Shown: positions 50,610 through 59,102 of the stretch, in pieces
Numbering within the stretch: the first letter of the stretch is position 1
How the letters are laid out: each line of letters starts with the position of its first letter
Source: JACPFJ01 sp036504875
GTDB lineage: Bacteria; Desulfobacterota; Desulfuromonadia; Geobacterales; Pseudopelobacteraceae
NCBI GenBank assembly: GCA_036504875.1
Contig: DASXUK010000053.1
Span: forward strand, 1-64,000
Direction: 5' to 3'
Length of the DNA: 64,000 nt
The notes under the pieces: generated by a model
Told to the model about the DNA's origin: nothing
The model's input: only the letters and a program-made list of their open reading frames with translations
Databases searched by the model: none
Program-made: the position numbers and the translations under genes

Positions 50610-51152
50610 CTACTCGCATCCTCCAGCCAGACGGCTTTTGAGGTAATTTATATTGGTCAGCGCGGTTGCCAGTGTGCGGTTGGCTGGATTGGCCTTTGCC
50701 CGGCTGACAATATCCCGCTCACCTTCAGTGACTAGTCGACTGATTGCTTCACGACGAGACAGCGGGCTTTTGCGATCAATGTACTCACCATTCAGCCTAA
50801 TCCCGGCTACATAGCTGGCCAGGGCTTCTTCCAGCACCCCCATTTCATGCAGTATCTCGGCCTGCAGGACATGACCATGGGCTTCACCCGGATACTGCCG
50901 GCTGACTTCATCCAGTTTGAGGAGCGCTGTCTGCAGCTCACCCTTGCGACGAAGCTCATCCACCGGGCCGTAAAGTTTCTGCAGCAGTGCCACACGCGCC
51001 TGATAGGTCAGCTCACGCTCCATGACCCTGTCGGCTACTGCCTTGGCGGTTCCTGCCTGACGATCGGACCCTTGCCATAGCACGAGCACCAGAGCGATCA
51101 GCACACTGGCGAGCAAAAGTCCGAGCAATTTATCAAACTTGTCTATCTTCAT
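50610..51152 (-). CDS. Membrane-anchored TPR-like protein
   Basis: 180 residues. A membrane helix at about 10-28 (LLGLLLASVLIALVLVLW) anchors a periplasmic or cytoplasmic helical domain. The part LQTALLKLDEVSRQYPGEAH then GHVLQAEILHEMGVLEEALA looks like one and a half tetratricopeptide repeats. The C-terminal segment is unrecognised. ATG 51152 was preferred to GTG 51161. Gap to the PhnD-like gene is 20 bases and to the YedE gene two bases, so it belongs to that operon; a scaffold role is a guess. Confidence 0.68.
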   Translation of the reverse strand: MKIDKFDKLLGLLLASVLIALVLVLWQGSDRQAGTAKAVADRVMERELTYQARVALLQKLYGPVDELRRKGELQTALLKLDEVSRQYPGEAHGHVLQAEILHEMGVLEEALASYVAGIRLNGEYIDRKSPLSRREAISRLVTEGERDIVSRAKANPANRTLATALTNINYLKSRLAGGCE

Positions 51153-51172
51153 ATTATCCACTTTGTGAGCTG

Positions 51173-52111
51173 TTAATATTTGGCATAGGGGGGCATGTTT
51201 ACACGCTTGGCCATCTCTCTGATCGGGTTGAAGTCGCTGTCCTGAAGTTCTTCAAAACCATCCACCCAGGCCGCCTTGAGCACCTTGATCCGTTCACCGG
51301 CCACATCCACCGCGGTCTCGGGGGTCAGTTCCATCAGTGCTTGACGAATCTTGGCAACCAATTTGGGATCGGTCTCTTTGGCAGCTCCAAAGGTACAATA
51401 GGGGATGACCGGTGTTTGAGCCAGTATGACAAAATCATCAGCGGCGATCTTGCCTTCCTTGACCATCGTTTCCAGATCAAGCATGGGTGCGGCAGCCACA
51501 TCAAACTGGCCATACAGCACGGCGTAGATCAGCTTCTCGTGTTTGTAGGAACCGGGCGGGATGGCGTAGTAGGCCAGGTCGCGTTCCGGATCAATGCCGG
51601 AGCGTAGCATTAGGTCATATTCCGCCAGATAACCGGTGGGAGCCAGCATGGGGCCGAAAACCATCCGTTTGCCCCTTATGTCGGTCAGTTTAGTGATACC
51701 ACCACCTTTTCGGGCAATAATGGCGCCGGCTGTGCGGGAACCGAAATGGCCCCGTTTTTCGGAGGCGAGCAGTTGCAGCCCGTGGTTTTCGCGCAGGATC
51801 ACATAGAGCAGTGAGTTGCCATGGGTCAAGGCGAACTCACCTTTCTGGAAACGTCCTTCGAAATCGGCGGTATCAACAGGTACCGGAACAAATTCAACTC
51901 CGGTTTTGTCGGATAGATAACGGGTCAGGGGGGCGAAGCGGGCTATGGTTTCCTGCTCGCTGTTGCAGATCATGTAGCCGATCTTCATGACCTTGCGCTC
52001 CTGCTTGAAGTTGCAGCCGGAGAGGCCGAATGTGCAGAGCAGGGTTATCAGCAACTGTGTCAATGCCTTCAAGCTGGCGGAGTTTTTATGCAACATGTTG
52101 CAAACGGACAT
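51173..52111 (-). CDS. PhnD-like substrate-binding lipoprotein
   Basis: 312 residues. A lipoprotein signal ends in the lipobox LSGC (C33). The mature part is a periplasmic binding protein of the PhnD/phosphonate-type family (VMKIGYMICNSEQETIARFA, PLTRYLSDKTGVEFVPV, and VIPYCTFGAAKETDPKLVAK). No ABC permease or ATPase gene is near, so it probably senses or presents a small ligand to a neighbour instead of feeding an importer. AAGGGATG lies before ATG 52111. It follows the SPASM gene by three bases. Confidence 0.85.
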   Translation of the reverse strand: MSVCNMLHKNSASLKALTQLLITLLCTFGLSGCNFKQERKVMKIGYMICNSEQETIARFAPLTRYLSDKTGVEFVPVPVDTADFEGRFQKGEFALTHGNSLLYVILRENHGLQLLASEKRGHFGSRTAGAIIARKGGGITKLTDIRGKRMVFGPMLAPTGYLAEYDLMLRSGIDPERDLAYYAIPPGSYKHEKLIYAVLYGQFDVAAAPMLDLETMVKEGKIAADDFVILAQTPVIPYCTFGAAKETDPKLVAKIRQALMELTPETAVDVAGERIKVLKAAWVDGFEELQDSDFNPIREMAKRVNMPPYAKY

Positions 52112-52114
52112 TAT

Positions 52115-53017
52115 TCATCCCTTCTGGTTGAGTACAATCTCGCAGGCCGGGTCAGGCCGGGAGATATCTCGGGTCAAAATCAGGCTGCGCCCTCGGCAGC
52201 CGCCGTGGCAGCCGGCCTGCTGGTCGCAGCAGCGGCATTCATCCGGCAGTTTTCTGGTCTGTGTCCGAAAACTTTTTTTGGCCTCACCGGTCAGCAATTC
52301 TTTCAGCGTGGTGTCTGCCAGAGAGCCTAATGCCAGAGGCAGGGCTGGACAGGGATAGACCGTGCTGTCCGGAGCGATGGCCAGCATGGTATTGGCCGCC
52401 TGGCAGCCGTTGCCCGGGAAGGGGCTGCCAGGGTTAAAGGCGCCCCACAAAAACGGGTCGTGGATAGTCAGGCGCAGAGCACTAACATTAACTTCTGTAA
52501 GCGACTCCGTAAGTTGGATCCTTTCCCGGACTGTCAGCCGGAACACCGGCTCATCGCCGTACAGACGTTGCATCGGCAGGGTCAGCGAGCCAAATCCTTG
52601 CTGCAGGCAAAAATCAACCACCAGCGGTAGTTCCTGCCAATTTTCCCGATTCACCTGAAAGGCAATCCCGGTCGCGAAACGCCCCCCAACTACCTTTCGA
52701 ACAGCCTTGGCTTGTGTAAGACCAGCACATGAAGAAGCCTGTAACAGAAGGCCCTTCAGTCCCAGAGCTTGCAAACTCTCGATTAGTGGCGTTGTAAGAG
52801 CAGCTGGATCGGTGGTCAGTACCACCGCCAGTGGCGCCCCTTTTAGCTGGCTAAGGATTTTCAGGCAGGTGCTGCCTCCGGTATCCAGTAAATGGAGCTG
52901 AAGCGGTTGAATCTCTTTTATCTGATCGCATAGCCGACCGTAATCCGGGGTTCGAGCGGGAGGCGGTGTCACGTCCCAGTAGATGGTGATCGGTCTGGCC
53001 AGCTCTCCCAGACTCAC
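52115..53017 (-). CDS. GeoRSP-type SPASM protein lacking the radical SAM cluster motif
   Basis: 300 residues. The C-terminal SPASM region (CQAANTMLAIAPDSTVYPCP, then CRCCDQQAGCHGGCRGRS) closely parallels that of the next gene upstream, down to LTRDISRPDPAC against LTGDINSPDPHC. The N-terminal barrel is there, but no CxxxCxxC motif: the start reads ITIYWDVTPPPARTPDYGRL. It is therefore a paralog that cannot cleave SAM alone. GTG 53017 forms a GTGA overlap with the upstream stop, so the two are translated together and may make a heterodimer. Confidence 0.85.
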   Translation of the reverse strand: MSLGELARPITIYWDVTPPPARTPDYGRLCDQIKEIQPLQLHLLDTGGSTCLKILSQLKGAPLAVVLTTDPAALTTPLIESLQALGLKGLLLQASSCAGLTQAKAVRKVVGGRFATGIAFQVNRENWQELPLVVDFCLQQGFGSLTLPMQRLYGDEPVFRLTVRERIQLTESLTEVNVSALRLTIHDPFLWGAFNPGSPFPGNGCQAANTMLAIAPDSTVYPCPALPLALGSLADTTLKELLTGEAKKSFRTQTRKLPDECRCCDQQAGCHGGCRGRSLILTRDISRPDPACEIVLNQKG

Positions 53018-54018
53018 GGTTCCACCCAACAATGCGGATCAGGACTGTTGATATCGCCGGTCAAGGCCAAAGCACGGGCACTGCAGCCACCCAGACAGTC
53101 GCTATAATGGTCGCAGGAGCCGCACTTGCCGCTCGGCTCCTTGTGACGCATCTTGATCAGCAGGGGGGCCTTGCGCCAAATCTCTCCCAGGTCATCCTTG
53201 ACAATATTGCCGATCACCACCGGTATAAAACCGCAGGGGGTAATGTCACCGTTGGACTTGATGGCCAGGGAGAGTTTGCCGCAAACACTTCCCTTAACCA
53301 GCGTACTTTCGGTTGGAAAACCTAGCGAGGCGATCACCGGATCGTCGAATGACAGCTCCAGTCCGCTAAAGCTTTGTTTGGCGGTCATCGCGCGACGGTA
53401 GAAGGCCTGCCATTCGGCCGGGGACAGGTCGAGCTCATCACGATTGGCCAGTCCGTGGCCGGCGCATTTGAAATTGTGCAGATTCAGGCGGCTGACACCG
53501 TGCTGCAGGGCCATGGCGATCAGCTCGTTCAGCGAATCCTGATTGATAGTGCAGATCACGGTGGAGAGGGAGGTCTTGATGCCGGCCTGCTTGAGATGAC
53601 CTAGTGCTGCCAGCGCCCGTTCATGGCTGCCAGCCACCCCACGGAACTGGTCATGGATTTTACTGTCATGGCTGTCCAGGCTAATGCCGACTGAGGCAAA
53701 GCCGGCCTCGTAAAGGTCTTGGGCTGTGCTGCGGTCAAGCAGATAACCATTACTGTTCATCGAAACGCGCATCTTGAGGTTTACGGCATGGGTGGCAAGA
53801 TCCATGAGGTCCTTGCGCAGAAGCGGTTCACCACCTCCAAAATTGACCGCCATGACTCCCAGCCGGGCTACCTTTTCAAAACAATCGCGCAGGGTTGCCC
53901 CATCCAGTTCGTCACTCTGCTCAATGCGGCTGTAGCAGTGCCGGCAGGCAAAGTTACAGCTGTTGTTAAGGGCCCAGTTTATGGTGAGCGGAGCCTTGAT
54001 AAGCCAATCATTCCCCAT
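53014..54018 (-). CDS. GeoRSP-type radical SAM/SPASM enzyme
   Basis: 334 residues. The radical SAM cluster is C21-x3-C25-x2-C28 (NNSCNFACRHCYSRI), the GGE motif is NFGGGEPLLRKDL, and the C-terminal SPASM domain with auxiliary clusters has CGKLSLAIKSNGDITPCGFI then CGSCDHYSDCLGGCSARALA. Enzymes of this type modify peptides or proteins held by a PqqD-like chaperone. Here a PqqD gene lies directly upstream and overlaps by 11 bases, and a SPASM-only paralog follows. The peptide substrate is not known. Confidence 0.92.
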   Translation of the reverse strand: MGNDWLIKAPLTINWALNNSCNFACRHCYSRIEQSDELDGATLRDCFEKVARLGVMAVNFGGGEPLLRKDLMDLATHAVNLKMRVSMNSNGYLLDRSTAQDLYEAGFASVGISLDSHDSKIHDQFRGVAGSHERALAALGHLKQAGIKTSLSTVICTINQDSLNELIAMALQHGVSRLNLHNFKCAGHGLANRDELDLSPAEWQAFYRRAMTAKQSFSGLELSFDDPVIASLGFPTESTLVKGSVCGKLSLAIKSNGDITPCGFIPVVIGNIVKDDLGEIWRKAPLLIKMRHKEPSGKCGSCDHYSDCLGGCSARALALTGDINSPDPHCWVEP

Positions 54019-54322
54019 AATCTATAAATCCCTTTTCCGCCAGTTCGTCCAGAAAGGCCGCCACATCAGCGGTCAACTCGTTTTCCTCAACTTCAAAACT
54101 GTCAAAGAGAGTGGCAATTATTTCCGATGCCGTACGGCCATCGCACAATTTCCATATCTCGGTGCCAAGTATGTTGAGCGACACCATTTGGCCATTATGA
54201 AAGAGAAGGGACGTGCCGATATCGGCAACATCCTGGCCTTGATCAAGTCCGGCAAGAGCCTCCTGCCGGGAATCATCCTCTTCTCGCCAGAGGACCTCTG
54301 GGTTGCGCTGAATTTTTTGCAT
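54008..54322 (-). CDS. PqqD family peptide chaperone (GeoRSP type)
   Basis: 104 residues. The PqqD/RRE fold is seen in GTSLLFHNGQMVSLNILGTE, IWKLCDGRTASEIIATLF, and the acidic helix ending FLDELAEKGFIDY. Such proteins bind the leader part of a substrate and hand it to the radical SAM enzyme. ATG 54322 has AGGTGA at a good distance; GTG 54331 is an alternative. It overlaps the radical SAM gene and lies 20 bases after the cupin gene. Confidence 0.9.
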   Translation of the reverse strand: MQKIQRNPEVLWREEDDSRQEALAGLDQGQDVADIGTSLLFHNGQMVSLNILGTEIWKLCDGRTASEIIATLFDSFEVEENELTADVAAFLDELAEKGFIDYGE

Positions 54323-54351
54323 TAATTTCACCTGATGCTCAATAACTGAGG

Positions 54352-54675
54352 CTAGTCGCCCAGGGAGGTAATCGAAGCAATGACAAGATTTTCTTGTGAG
54401 GAATTCCGAATGCCATGATCTTCCAAAGCGGGAACAATAACAATCTGTCCGGTCGTGATAATTTGACTCTGTTTTCCTCCGGTAAGGAATTCGCCGGTTC
54501 CTTCCATGACCATCCAGATATGGTTACCGTGGTGGGTATGGGTAATAACCTCTTGGCCGGGTTTCATGCAGAGCAGGCTGATTTTAGAGTGATCATCGGA
54601 CCAGATGGTTTCGTGGGAGCGTTTGGCGTCGTCGAATTTCTTAAGTTTCTGTACGTCCAGCACCTGTGATTTCAT
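54352..54675 (-). CDS. Cupin domain protein
   Basis: 107 residues forming a single cupin barrel. Metal ligands fit THTHHGNHIWMVMEGTGEFL (first motif with histidines) and QIVIVPALEDHGIRNSS (second motif). Small cupins of this kind can be enzymes or ligand sensors. Its place next to pqqD-like genes suggests a role in the same pathway, but what it binds is not known. A ribosome site GGAG stands before ATG 54675. Confidence 0.82.
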   Translation of the reverse strand: MKSQVLDVQKLKKFDDAKRSHETIWSDDHSKISLLCMKPGQEVITHTHHGNHIWMVMEGTGEFLTGGKQSQIITTGQIVIVPALEDHGIRNSSQENLVIASITSLGD

Positions 54676-54734
54676 GAGAATCTCCTGGATTAAAAATCTC
54701 CCTGTTCGGGGTGGTTATGGTTATACTAAGCCGG

Positions 54735-56633
54735 TCAGGCCTTCTTCACTAGTTTTAAAAAGCTGCCCAGCCACTCGGCGGTCCGCTGGAGAATGTTTGA
54801 GGTGCTTGAGACACGCAACTCCTGATTATTTTTAACAAACCCCTTGAAACGTACCCCATAGCCTGAGGATAACCGGTTAGCTTCTTGAACATCATCTCCG
54901 TGAGAGTGGATGGCGTCCGGCACGATCAATGCGGCACCGCCTTTCGTGTTATAGCCTCTGATCACTTTAAGTTCCATATCATTTAAGGCGTTGGCACCCG
55001 GGGAGCCAAAGAACAGCCACAACTGGTCGTATCCATCCAAATTTCTTTCAGTGAGCCGGGGAATTATTTTCCTGTCTGCCAATCTTACCTTGAACCCCTG
55101 GTTGCCAAGCCTGGCCAGTAGCGTATCTCCCAAAAACGGAGATAATCCGCCCGGGTCGGGTTCAGAAAGGTTGTAGACGAGGATATTCTTGTGCGCAGTA
55201 GAGTTCTGGCTCAGCCACTCAGCGATATTGAGGATGTAATTCCGGTTATCGTAGTGGTCAGTGGTGAATCGCCCCGGAGAGGCGTCGAAAACAATCGGAC
55301 CAACACCCTCGGCATCGTTGGTGTAGGTGGCAATAATGCCTTTACCGCCCGGGTCCATGATCATCCGCACCTTGGGATCATGTTTCTCAATAATACTGGA
55401 AGCCCCACCTGCCAGCGAACCAATCCCATTCAAGAGTGAGTTACCAAGATCGACTCCCGGCACGAAAATAAGGAACTGAAAAGCATAGGAGATTAATATG
55501 GTTCCGCTGAGGCAAACGAACATGTAGAGGAAAAAAACCCTTTTTTTGAAGAAGGTCCAGAAAAGAACCATGGTAGGAACTGCCGTTACCGGGCCTCCAA
55601 TCATGAAGGCCAGGGCTGCGCCGTTGTCAAGGGTCCCATTCAGGGAGCCTTTGATATGATAAAGGATGCTGGAGGCACTGATCTGGTGGATAAACATCGG
55701 AACCGATGCCAGAGTGATCCAGACAATGTTGAGTGGATCCTTTTGGCCGAAGAAACGGTAGATCCAGGCGCTTGGCAGGTAGCGCTCAACCACCGCGCCG
55801 ATCACGACGCCGACAATGACATATTTCCCGACCACCCACAGCATTTCCGCTGATTTTGCCAGAAACACATAAAACTTGTTGCCTGTCCTGACCGCCACCC
55901 GATTGCCAAAATTCCGCCGGCAGTTACAGCGCAGGCGTTCATCGGGGTAATCGTCATCGTGGAAATCGCCCCTGAGGATGGCCCCTTCGATGAAGATGTC
56001 ATTCTTTTTAAAATAATCCCCTTTGCTGAGAAAATGGGTAACCAGACCGGCAAAGATTCCCATGGCAAGAGCCGAAATGGTTCTGATGGCCGTCCATTCG
56101 GGGCCCAGGTCGTTCAGGGTAAGCAGATAGGTCGATGGACTCAGCAGTGGTGAGGTCACCATCAGGGCCATGACCGGCGCCAAGGGAATCCCGGCAAACA
56201 GTAGACTTATGGCTGTGGTCAGTGTGCCGCAGGCGCAGAGGGGGGTAATGATTCCCACGAACGAGGCGAGAAAGACACTCAGCACCCCGTATTTTTTTAG
56301 GGTTGCCTGTAGTTTTTGGGCGATTTTGTAGGTTCGGAGATAACCGGCGATGAATATGCCGATCAGGAAATAGGGCAGAATTTCCCTCAGTTCTGCCAGA
56401 ATACCCTTTTTGTTGAACAGGAGATTCCAGAGTTCGTCACCCAACAGTAGTGGAAAGGCTCTAGATTCAGCTCCGGGTATGCTCGGGTAACTGCCCGCTC
56501 TGTTGACCCAGACGTGCCAAACGATAAAGGAAAGAGAAATCAGCATCATGGCTATCAGCATCCAATTGCCTGATCGGGCATGGTTCCCATGAACCTGGCA
56601 CACCTCTTTGGGTTTTATCGGGTTCAAGGGCAT
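54735..56633 (-). CDS. ArsP-type permease fused to a C-terminal soluble domain
   Basis: 632 residues. The first 420 have eight or more membrane helices of the DUF318/ArsP permease family, with the motif TPLCACGTL (C133, C135) where ArsP proteins bind organoarsenicals, and a cytoplasmic cysteine-bearing loop, RLRCNCRRNFG. The last 200 residues form a soluble alpha/beta domain (HKNILVYNLSEPDPGGLSPF, LWLFFGSPGANALNDMELKV, AALIVPDAIHSHGDDVQEAN), like DUF4350/GldG-like domains. This fusion is unusual. GGAAGGCGG precedes ATG 56633. The gene lies between the ResB-like and cupin genes. Confidence 0.8.
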   Translation of the reverse strand: MPLNPIKPKEVCQVHGNHARSGNWMLIAMMLISLSFIVWHVWVNRAGSYPSIPGAESRAFPLLLGDELWNLLFNKKGILAELREILPYFLIGIFIAGYLRTYKIAQKLQATLKKYGVLSVFLASFVGIITPLCACGTLTTAISLLFAGIPLAPVMALMVTSPLLSPSTYLLTLNDLGPEWTAIRTISALAMGIFAGLVTHFLSKGDYFKKNDIFIEGAILRGDFHDDDYPDERLRCNCRRNFGNRVAVRTGNKFYVFLAKSAEMLWVVGKYVIVGVVIGAVVERYLPSAWIYRFFGQKDPLNIVWITLASVPMFIHQISASSILYHIKGSLNGTLDNGAALAFMIGGPVTAVPTMVLFWTFFKKRVFFLYMFVCLSGTILISYAFQFLIFVPGVDLGNSLLNGIGSLAGGASSIIEKHDPKVRMIMDPGGKGIIATYTNDAEGVGPIVFDASPGRFTTDHYDNRNYILNIAEWLSQNSTAHKNILVYNLSEPDPGGLSPFLGDTLLARLGNQGFKVRLADRKIIPRLTERNLDGYDQLWLFFGSPGANALNDMELKVIRGYNTKGGAALIVPDAIHSHGDDVQEANRLSSGYGVRFKGFVKNNQELRVSSTSNILQRTAEWLGSFLKLVKKA

Positions 56634-56717
56634 GAGGCCGCCTTCCTGTAATGGCCGGGTTCATGCCAACGGCCTACATCCAGAGGAAAAGCAGCCCTGT
56701 AAAAGCTGAAGCCAATT

Positions 56718-57644
56718 TTAGCGATTTGCATATATCCTTCTGATAAAAAGCGCCATAGCCCCAAGACCTACCAGCACAAAACCGGCAAATACTAAAGGAC
56801 GACCAGGATCATTTACGATCTGTATGCCGGCGTAGGGTTCACCATCCGGTGTTTTGTCGATCAGAGTGTTATAAAAGTGCAGACCGCCCCACTGAAACGG
56901 GCTGTTTATTTCGGTCGGACCCTGTGCCAGCAGTCGCTCGTTCTGCATGAGTCTGAGATCCACGCGAATCCGGCGCAGCACCGGATTCTGAAAGGCAACG
57001 AGCTTAAAAGCATAAGGGAAAGCTGCCGGCAGGTTGGCTTCTCCGGAGGTAGTTGCCGTGCCCACTGATTGCCCATCCTTTGAAATCGTCAGGGACAGGT
57101 TCTCTTTATGCAGGTCAAGAGAGTCAACCCGTACTTTATAGCGGTCAAGATCGAAACTTTGACCGGTCTTGAGGGTGTTAAGCGCAAATTTTTCTTCTCC
57201 TCGCAAGACCCCGACTTTTACTGGAATCGGAAAAAAGTCGCGATTGATCTTATCCACGAACAGTTGATAGCCTAAACCGGAATCTTGTTCCCGATCCCAG
57301 CGGAAGGCCTGGTCGGTCATCCCTCCCTCAAGCACATTGACCGTTGCCACGTATCCAAAGGAGGTTAGAAGTGCGCCTGACATGATAATCAGGACGCCGC
57401 CATGCATAAGCAGGACGGGCCATTTAATTTTCTTCCAGCGTTGTACTGAACAAAGCAGCAGGTTCAGCATCAAAAGGCCAAGCAGAAATTTGAATACCGG
57501 GTTGGAATACCATGAGCGCCCGATACCGAAAGTACCGGGAATGATAAACAGCGTTATGATGCCGAACAGCACCAAGGCCAAACTGCCACCACCCAGAAAG
57601 CGGTACATCCGCACATACCAGCTATGGTTCGGCTGCGGTTCCAC
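56718..57644 (-). CDS. ResB-like cytochrome c biogenesis protein
   Basis: 308 residues. Three membrane helices near the N-terminus (about 15-35, 48-63, 75-98), a large periplasmic beta-rich domain and a last helix near 280-300 are as in ResB/CcsB system II haem-delivery proteins. RFLGGGSLALVLFGIITLFI and GVLIIMSGALLTSFGYVATV are the family segments; QWGGLHFYNTLIDKTPDGEP is typical of the domain. No ResC/CcsA partner is adjacent. It starts at GTG 57644 and follows the OpuAC-like gene by five bases. Confidence 0.82.
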   Translation of the reverse strand: MEPQPNHSWYVRMYRFLGGGSLALVLFGIITLFIIPGTFGIGRSWYSNPVFKFLLGLLMLNLLLCSVQRWKKIKWPVLLMHGGVLIIMSGALLTSFGYVATVNVLEGGMTDQAFRWDREQDSGLGYQLFVDKINRDFFPIPVKVGVLRGEEKFALNTLKTGQSFDLDRYKVRVDSLDLHKENLSLTISKDGQSVGTATTSGEANLPAAFPYAFKLVAFQNPVLRRIRVDLRLMQNERLLAQGPTEINSPFQWGGLHFYNTLIDKTPDGEPYAGIQIVNDPGRPLVFAGFVLVGLGAMALFIRRIYANR

Positions 57645-57649
57645 GCGGG

Positions 57650-58198
57650 TCAGATCAGCTTTTTGGCCTTCAGAAAATCGCGTGCTATCTTGCGCGGTTT
57701 TTCGTCAGCCTTCAGCGATTTTAGCATTTTGGTATAGGTCTCTTCGGTAAGTGCTCCGGACAGCTTGTTAAGCAGCTTTGGAAGGGCCGGTAAATGACCG
57801 ACGGTATCTATAGAGATAACCGGGGCATATGAATGGCTGGTGCCAAAAGGATCAAGCCAGACCAGATTAAAGCTTTTACGGTACTCTTTTTTTACCAAGT
57901 CATAGGCTTGTTTAGAATGGTCCTCTTTACGATCCAGGATTTGAAGGGCATGGCCGGTATTCTCCACCAACATTCCGACCTCCCCTTTTTTAACGGCATT
58001 GTAAAGTTCGGTGCTGTCCTTGAACTGCTGGATCTTTACGGTTGTGCCGGTTCGCTCGGTTATCAGCTGCGAGATGATTTCAGCCAGGAGTAATTCATGG
58101 GACGAGCCGGAGGTCCCGACAAAAAGTGTCTTTCCCACGCAAGCCTCGCTCTGTAGAGCAAAGCAGAAGGTTAGCATTATAGCAAAAAAATATTTCAC
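57650..58198 (-). CDS. OpuAC-like periplasmic binding protein (short)
   Basis: 182 residues with a signal peptide (about 1-21). The sequence KTLFVGTSGSSHELLLAEII then SQLITERTGTTVKIQQF is the start of glycine-betaine/choline-type binding proteins of the OpuAC family, and VGMLVENTGHALQILDRKED gives the ligand cleft. It is shorter than normal (about 270-300 residues), so the second lobe is reduced. No ABC transporter is adjacent. Start GTG 58198 follows GGGGGCGCT. Confidence 0.7.
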   Translation of the reverse strand: MKYFFAIMLTFCFALQSEACVGKTLFVGTSGSSHELLLAEIISQLITERTGTTVKIQQFKDSTELYNAVKKGEVGMLVENTGHALQILDRKEDHSKQAYDLVKKEYRKSFNLVWLDPFGTSHSYAPVISIDTVGHLPALPKLLNKLSGALTEETYTKMLKSLKADEKPRKIARDFLKAKKLI

Positions 58199-58284
58199 AG
58201 CGCCCCCATTTATCCAGGCTCTCCAGCCGCGGCATCTTTAGCTGGTAAAGCTTTAAACTGCATCCGCAAAACTAAACATTAAAA

Positions 58285-58395
58285 TTATAGGGGAAACAGA
58301 ATGTTAATAGCAACAGCTTTTTCCCTGGCTGCGCCTATTAAGCTCTTACTCATCTCGGTGTTTAAACTGCCGGCGTTGGACCAGACCGGTCCCAT
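58285..58395 (-). CDS. Candidate 36-residue peptide gene
   Basis: The frame starts with ATG 58395 two bases after the stop of the carboxypeptidase-regulatory-like gene, with GGAG at five bases before it, so translation is plausible. The peptide reads MGPVWSNAGSLNTEMSKSLI then GAAREKAVAINILFPL. It has no cysteine. A candidate substrate for the radical SAM/PqqD system, or just chance; there is no family match I know of. Confidence 0.3.
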   Translation of the reverse strand: MGPVWSNAGSLNTEMSKSLIGAAREKAVAINILFPL

Positions 58396-58397
58396 AC

Positions 58398-59102
58398 CTA
58401 CTCCGGCCCGACAATCTCCAGGTTATTTTCATGCTTGCCAGGCTCGAGGTTGATTTCCCGATCAGTTTTTAAACCATCTGGTGGAGGAAAATGATCGCTG
58501 ATCCCCAGATAATAATGACCAGGCGGGAGGTAAAGAGTGAAACCGCCACCGGCATCGCTCCAGGCCGATATATACTCCGGCAACCCGTGCACTGTCGGGT
58601 CCTGCCCGGCAAAGACATACCTTTCAGGTAGCGCTGAACCTTTTTTACTGGTTATTCGCCCGCTGATTTTCTGGTAGTCGCTACGGACCTTTTGCTTTTG
58701 TCGCACCGCTTCCCGAATGTCTACGACAATAAAGTTCTGTTGTAATTCAGCCGAATCCTGGGTTTCAAGTATTTGCGGTTCCCCGGAATGCCGGTCCCCT
58801 GGAAGCAGAGGGCCGAATTTATCGCCGCTTCGAACCCTGGCCACAGCCCAATAGTTACGCCGCTGCAAGATCAGCCTGTAACGACCATCCTTTCCAGTGC
58901 GAGGTGAAATGAAGTCGGCAGGGCGGCGGATGATCTCGCTGTCATAAACGAATAGCTCGGCACCGGCGACCGGTTTGCCGTCAATATCAGAGATCTGTCC
59001 TGTAACAACCACGGTTTCATCGGTTGCAGCGTTGGCAGGTGGGTATCCAGCAATCAGAAACAGGAACAGTAGCAAAGGGATTGTCTGAAGACCTTTAATC
59101 AT
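58398..59102 (-). CDS. Exported protein with carboxypeptidase-regulatory-like repeats
   Basis: 234 residues with a signal peptide (about 1-25, IPLLLFLFLIAGYPPANAA). Two beta-sandwich units follow: VTGQISDIDGKPVAGAELFV at about 32-120 and ISGRITSKKGSALPERYVFA at about 140-225, as in carboxypeptidase regulatory-like (CarboxypepD_reg) or DUF4198-like domains. The start ATG 59102 overlaps the beta-helix gene's stop (ATGA). It should be periplasmic or surface-bound and likely works with the similar gene at 61769. Confidence 0.77.
   Translation of the reverse strand: MIKGLQTIPLLLFLFLIAGYPPANAATDETVVVTGQISDIDGKPVAGAELFVYDSEIIRRPADFISPRTGKDGRYRLILQRRNYWAVARVRSGDKFGPLLPGDRHSGEPQILETQDSAELQQNFIVVDIREAVRQKQKVRSDYQKISGRITSKKGSALPERYVFAGQDPTVHGLPEYISAWSDAGGGFTLYLPPGHYYLGISDHFPPPDGLKTDREINLEPGKHENNLEIVGPE

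Noticed and set aside
51173..52111. A full phosphonate ABC transporter
   Set aside because: Only the binding protein is present; no ATPase or PhnE-type permease is in the operon.
58302..58454. Plus-strand ORF starting at ATG 58302 with GGGGAAA before it
   Set aside because: It runs into the end of the opposite gene and shows no protein-like pattern; the minus-strand 36-codon frame is better placed.
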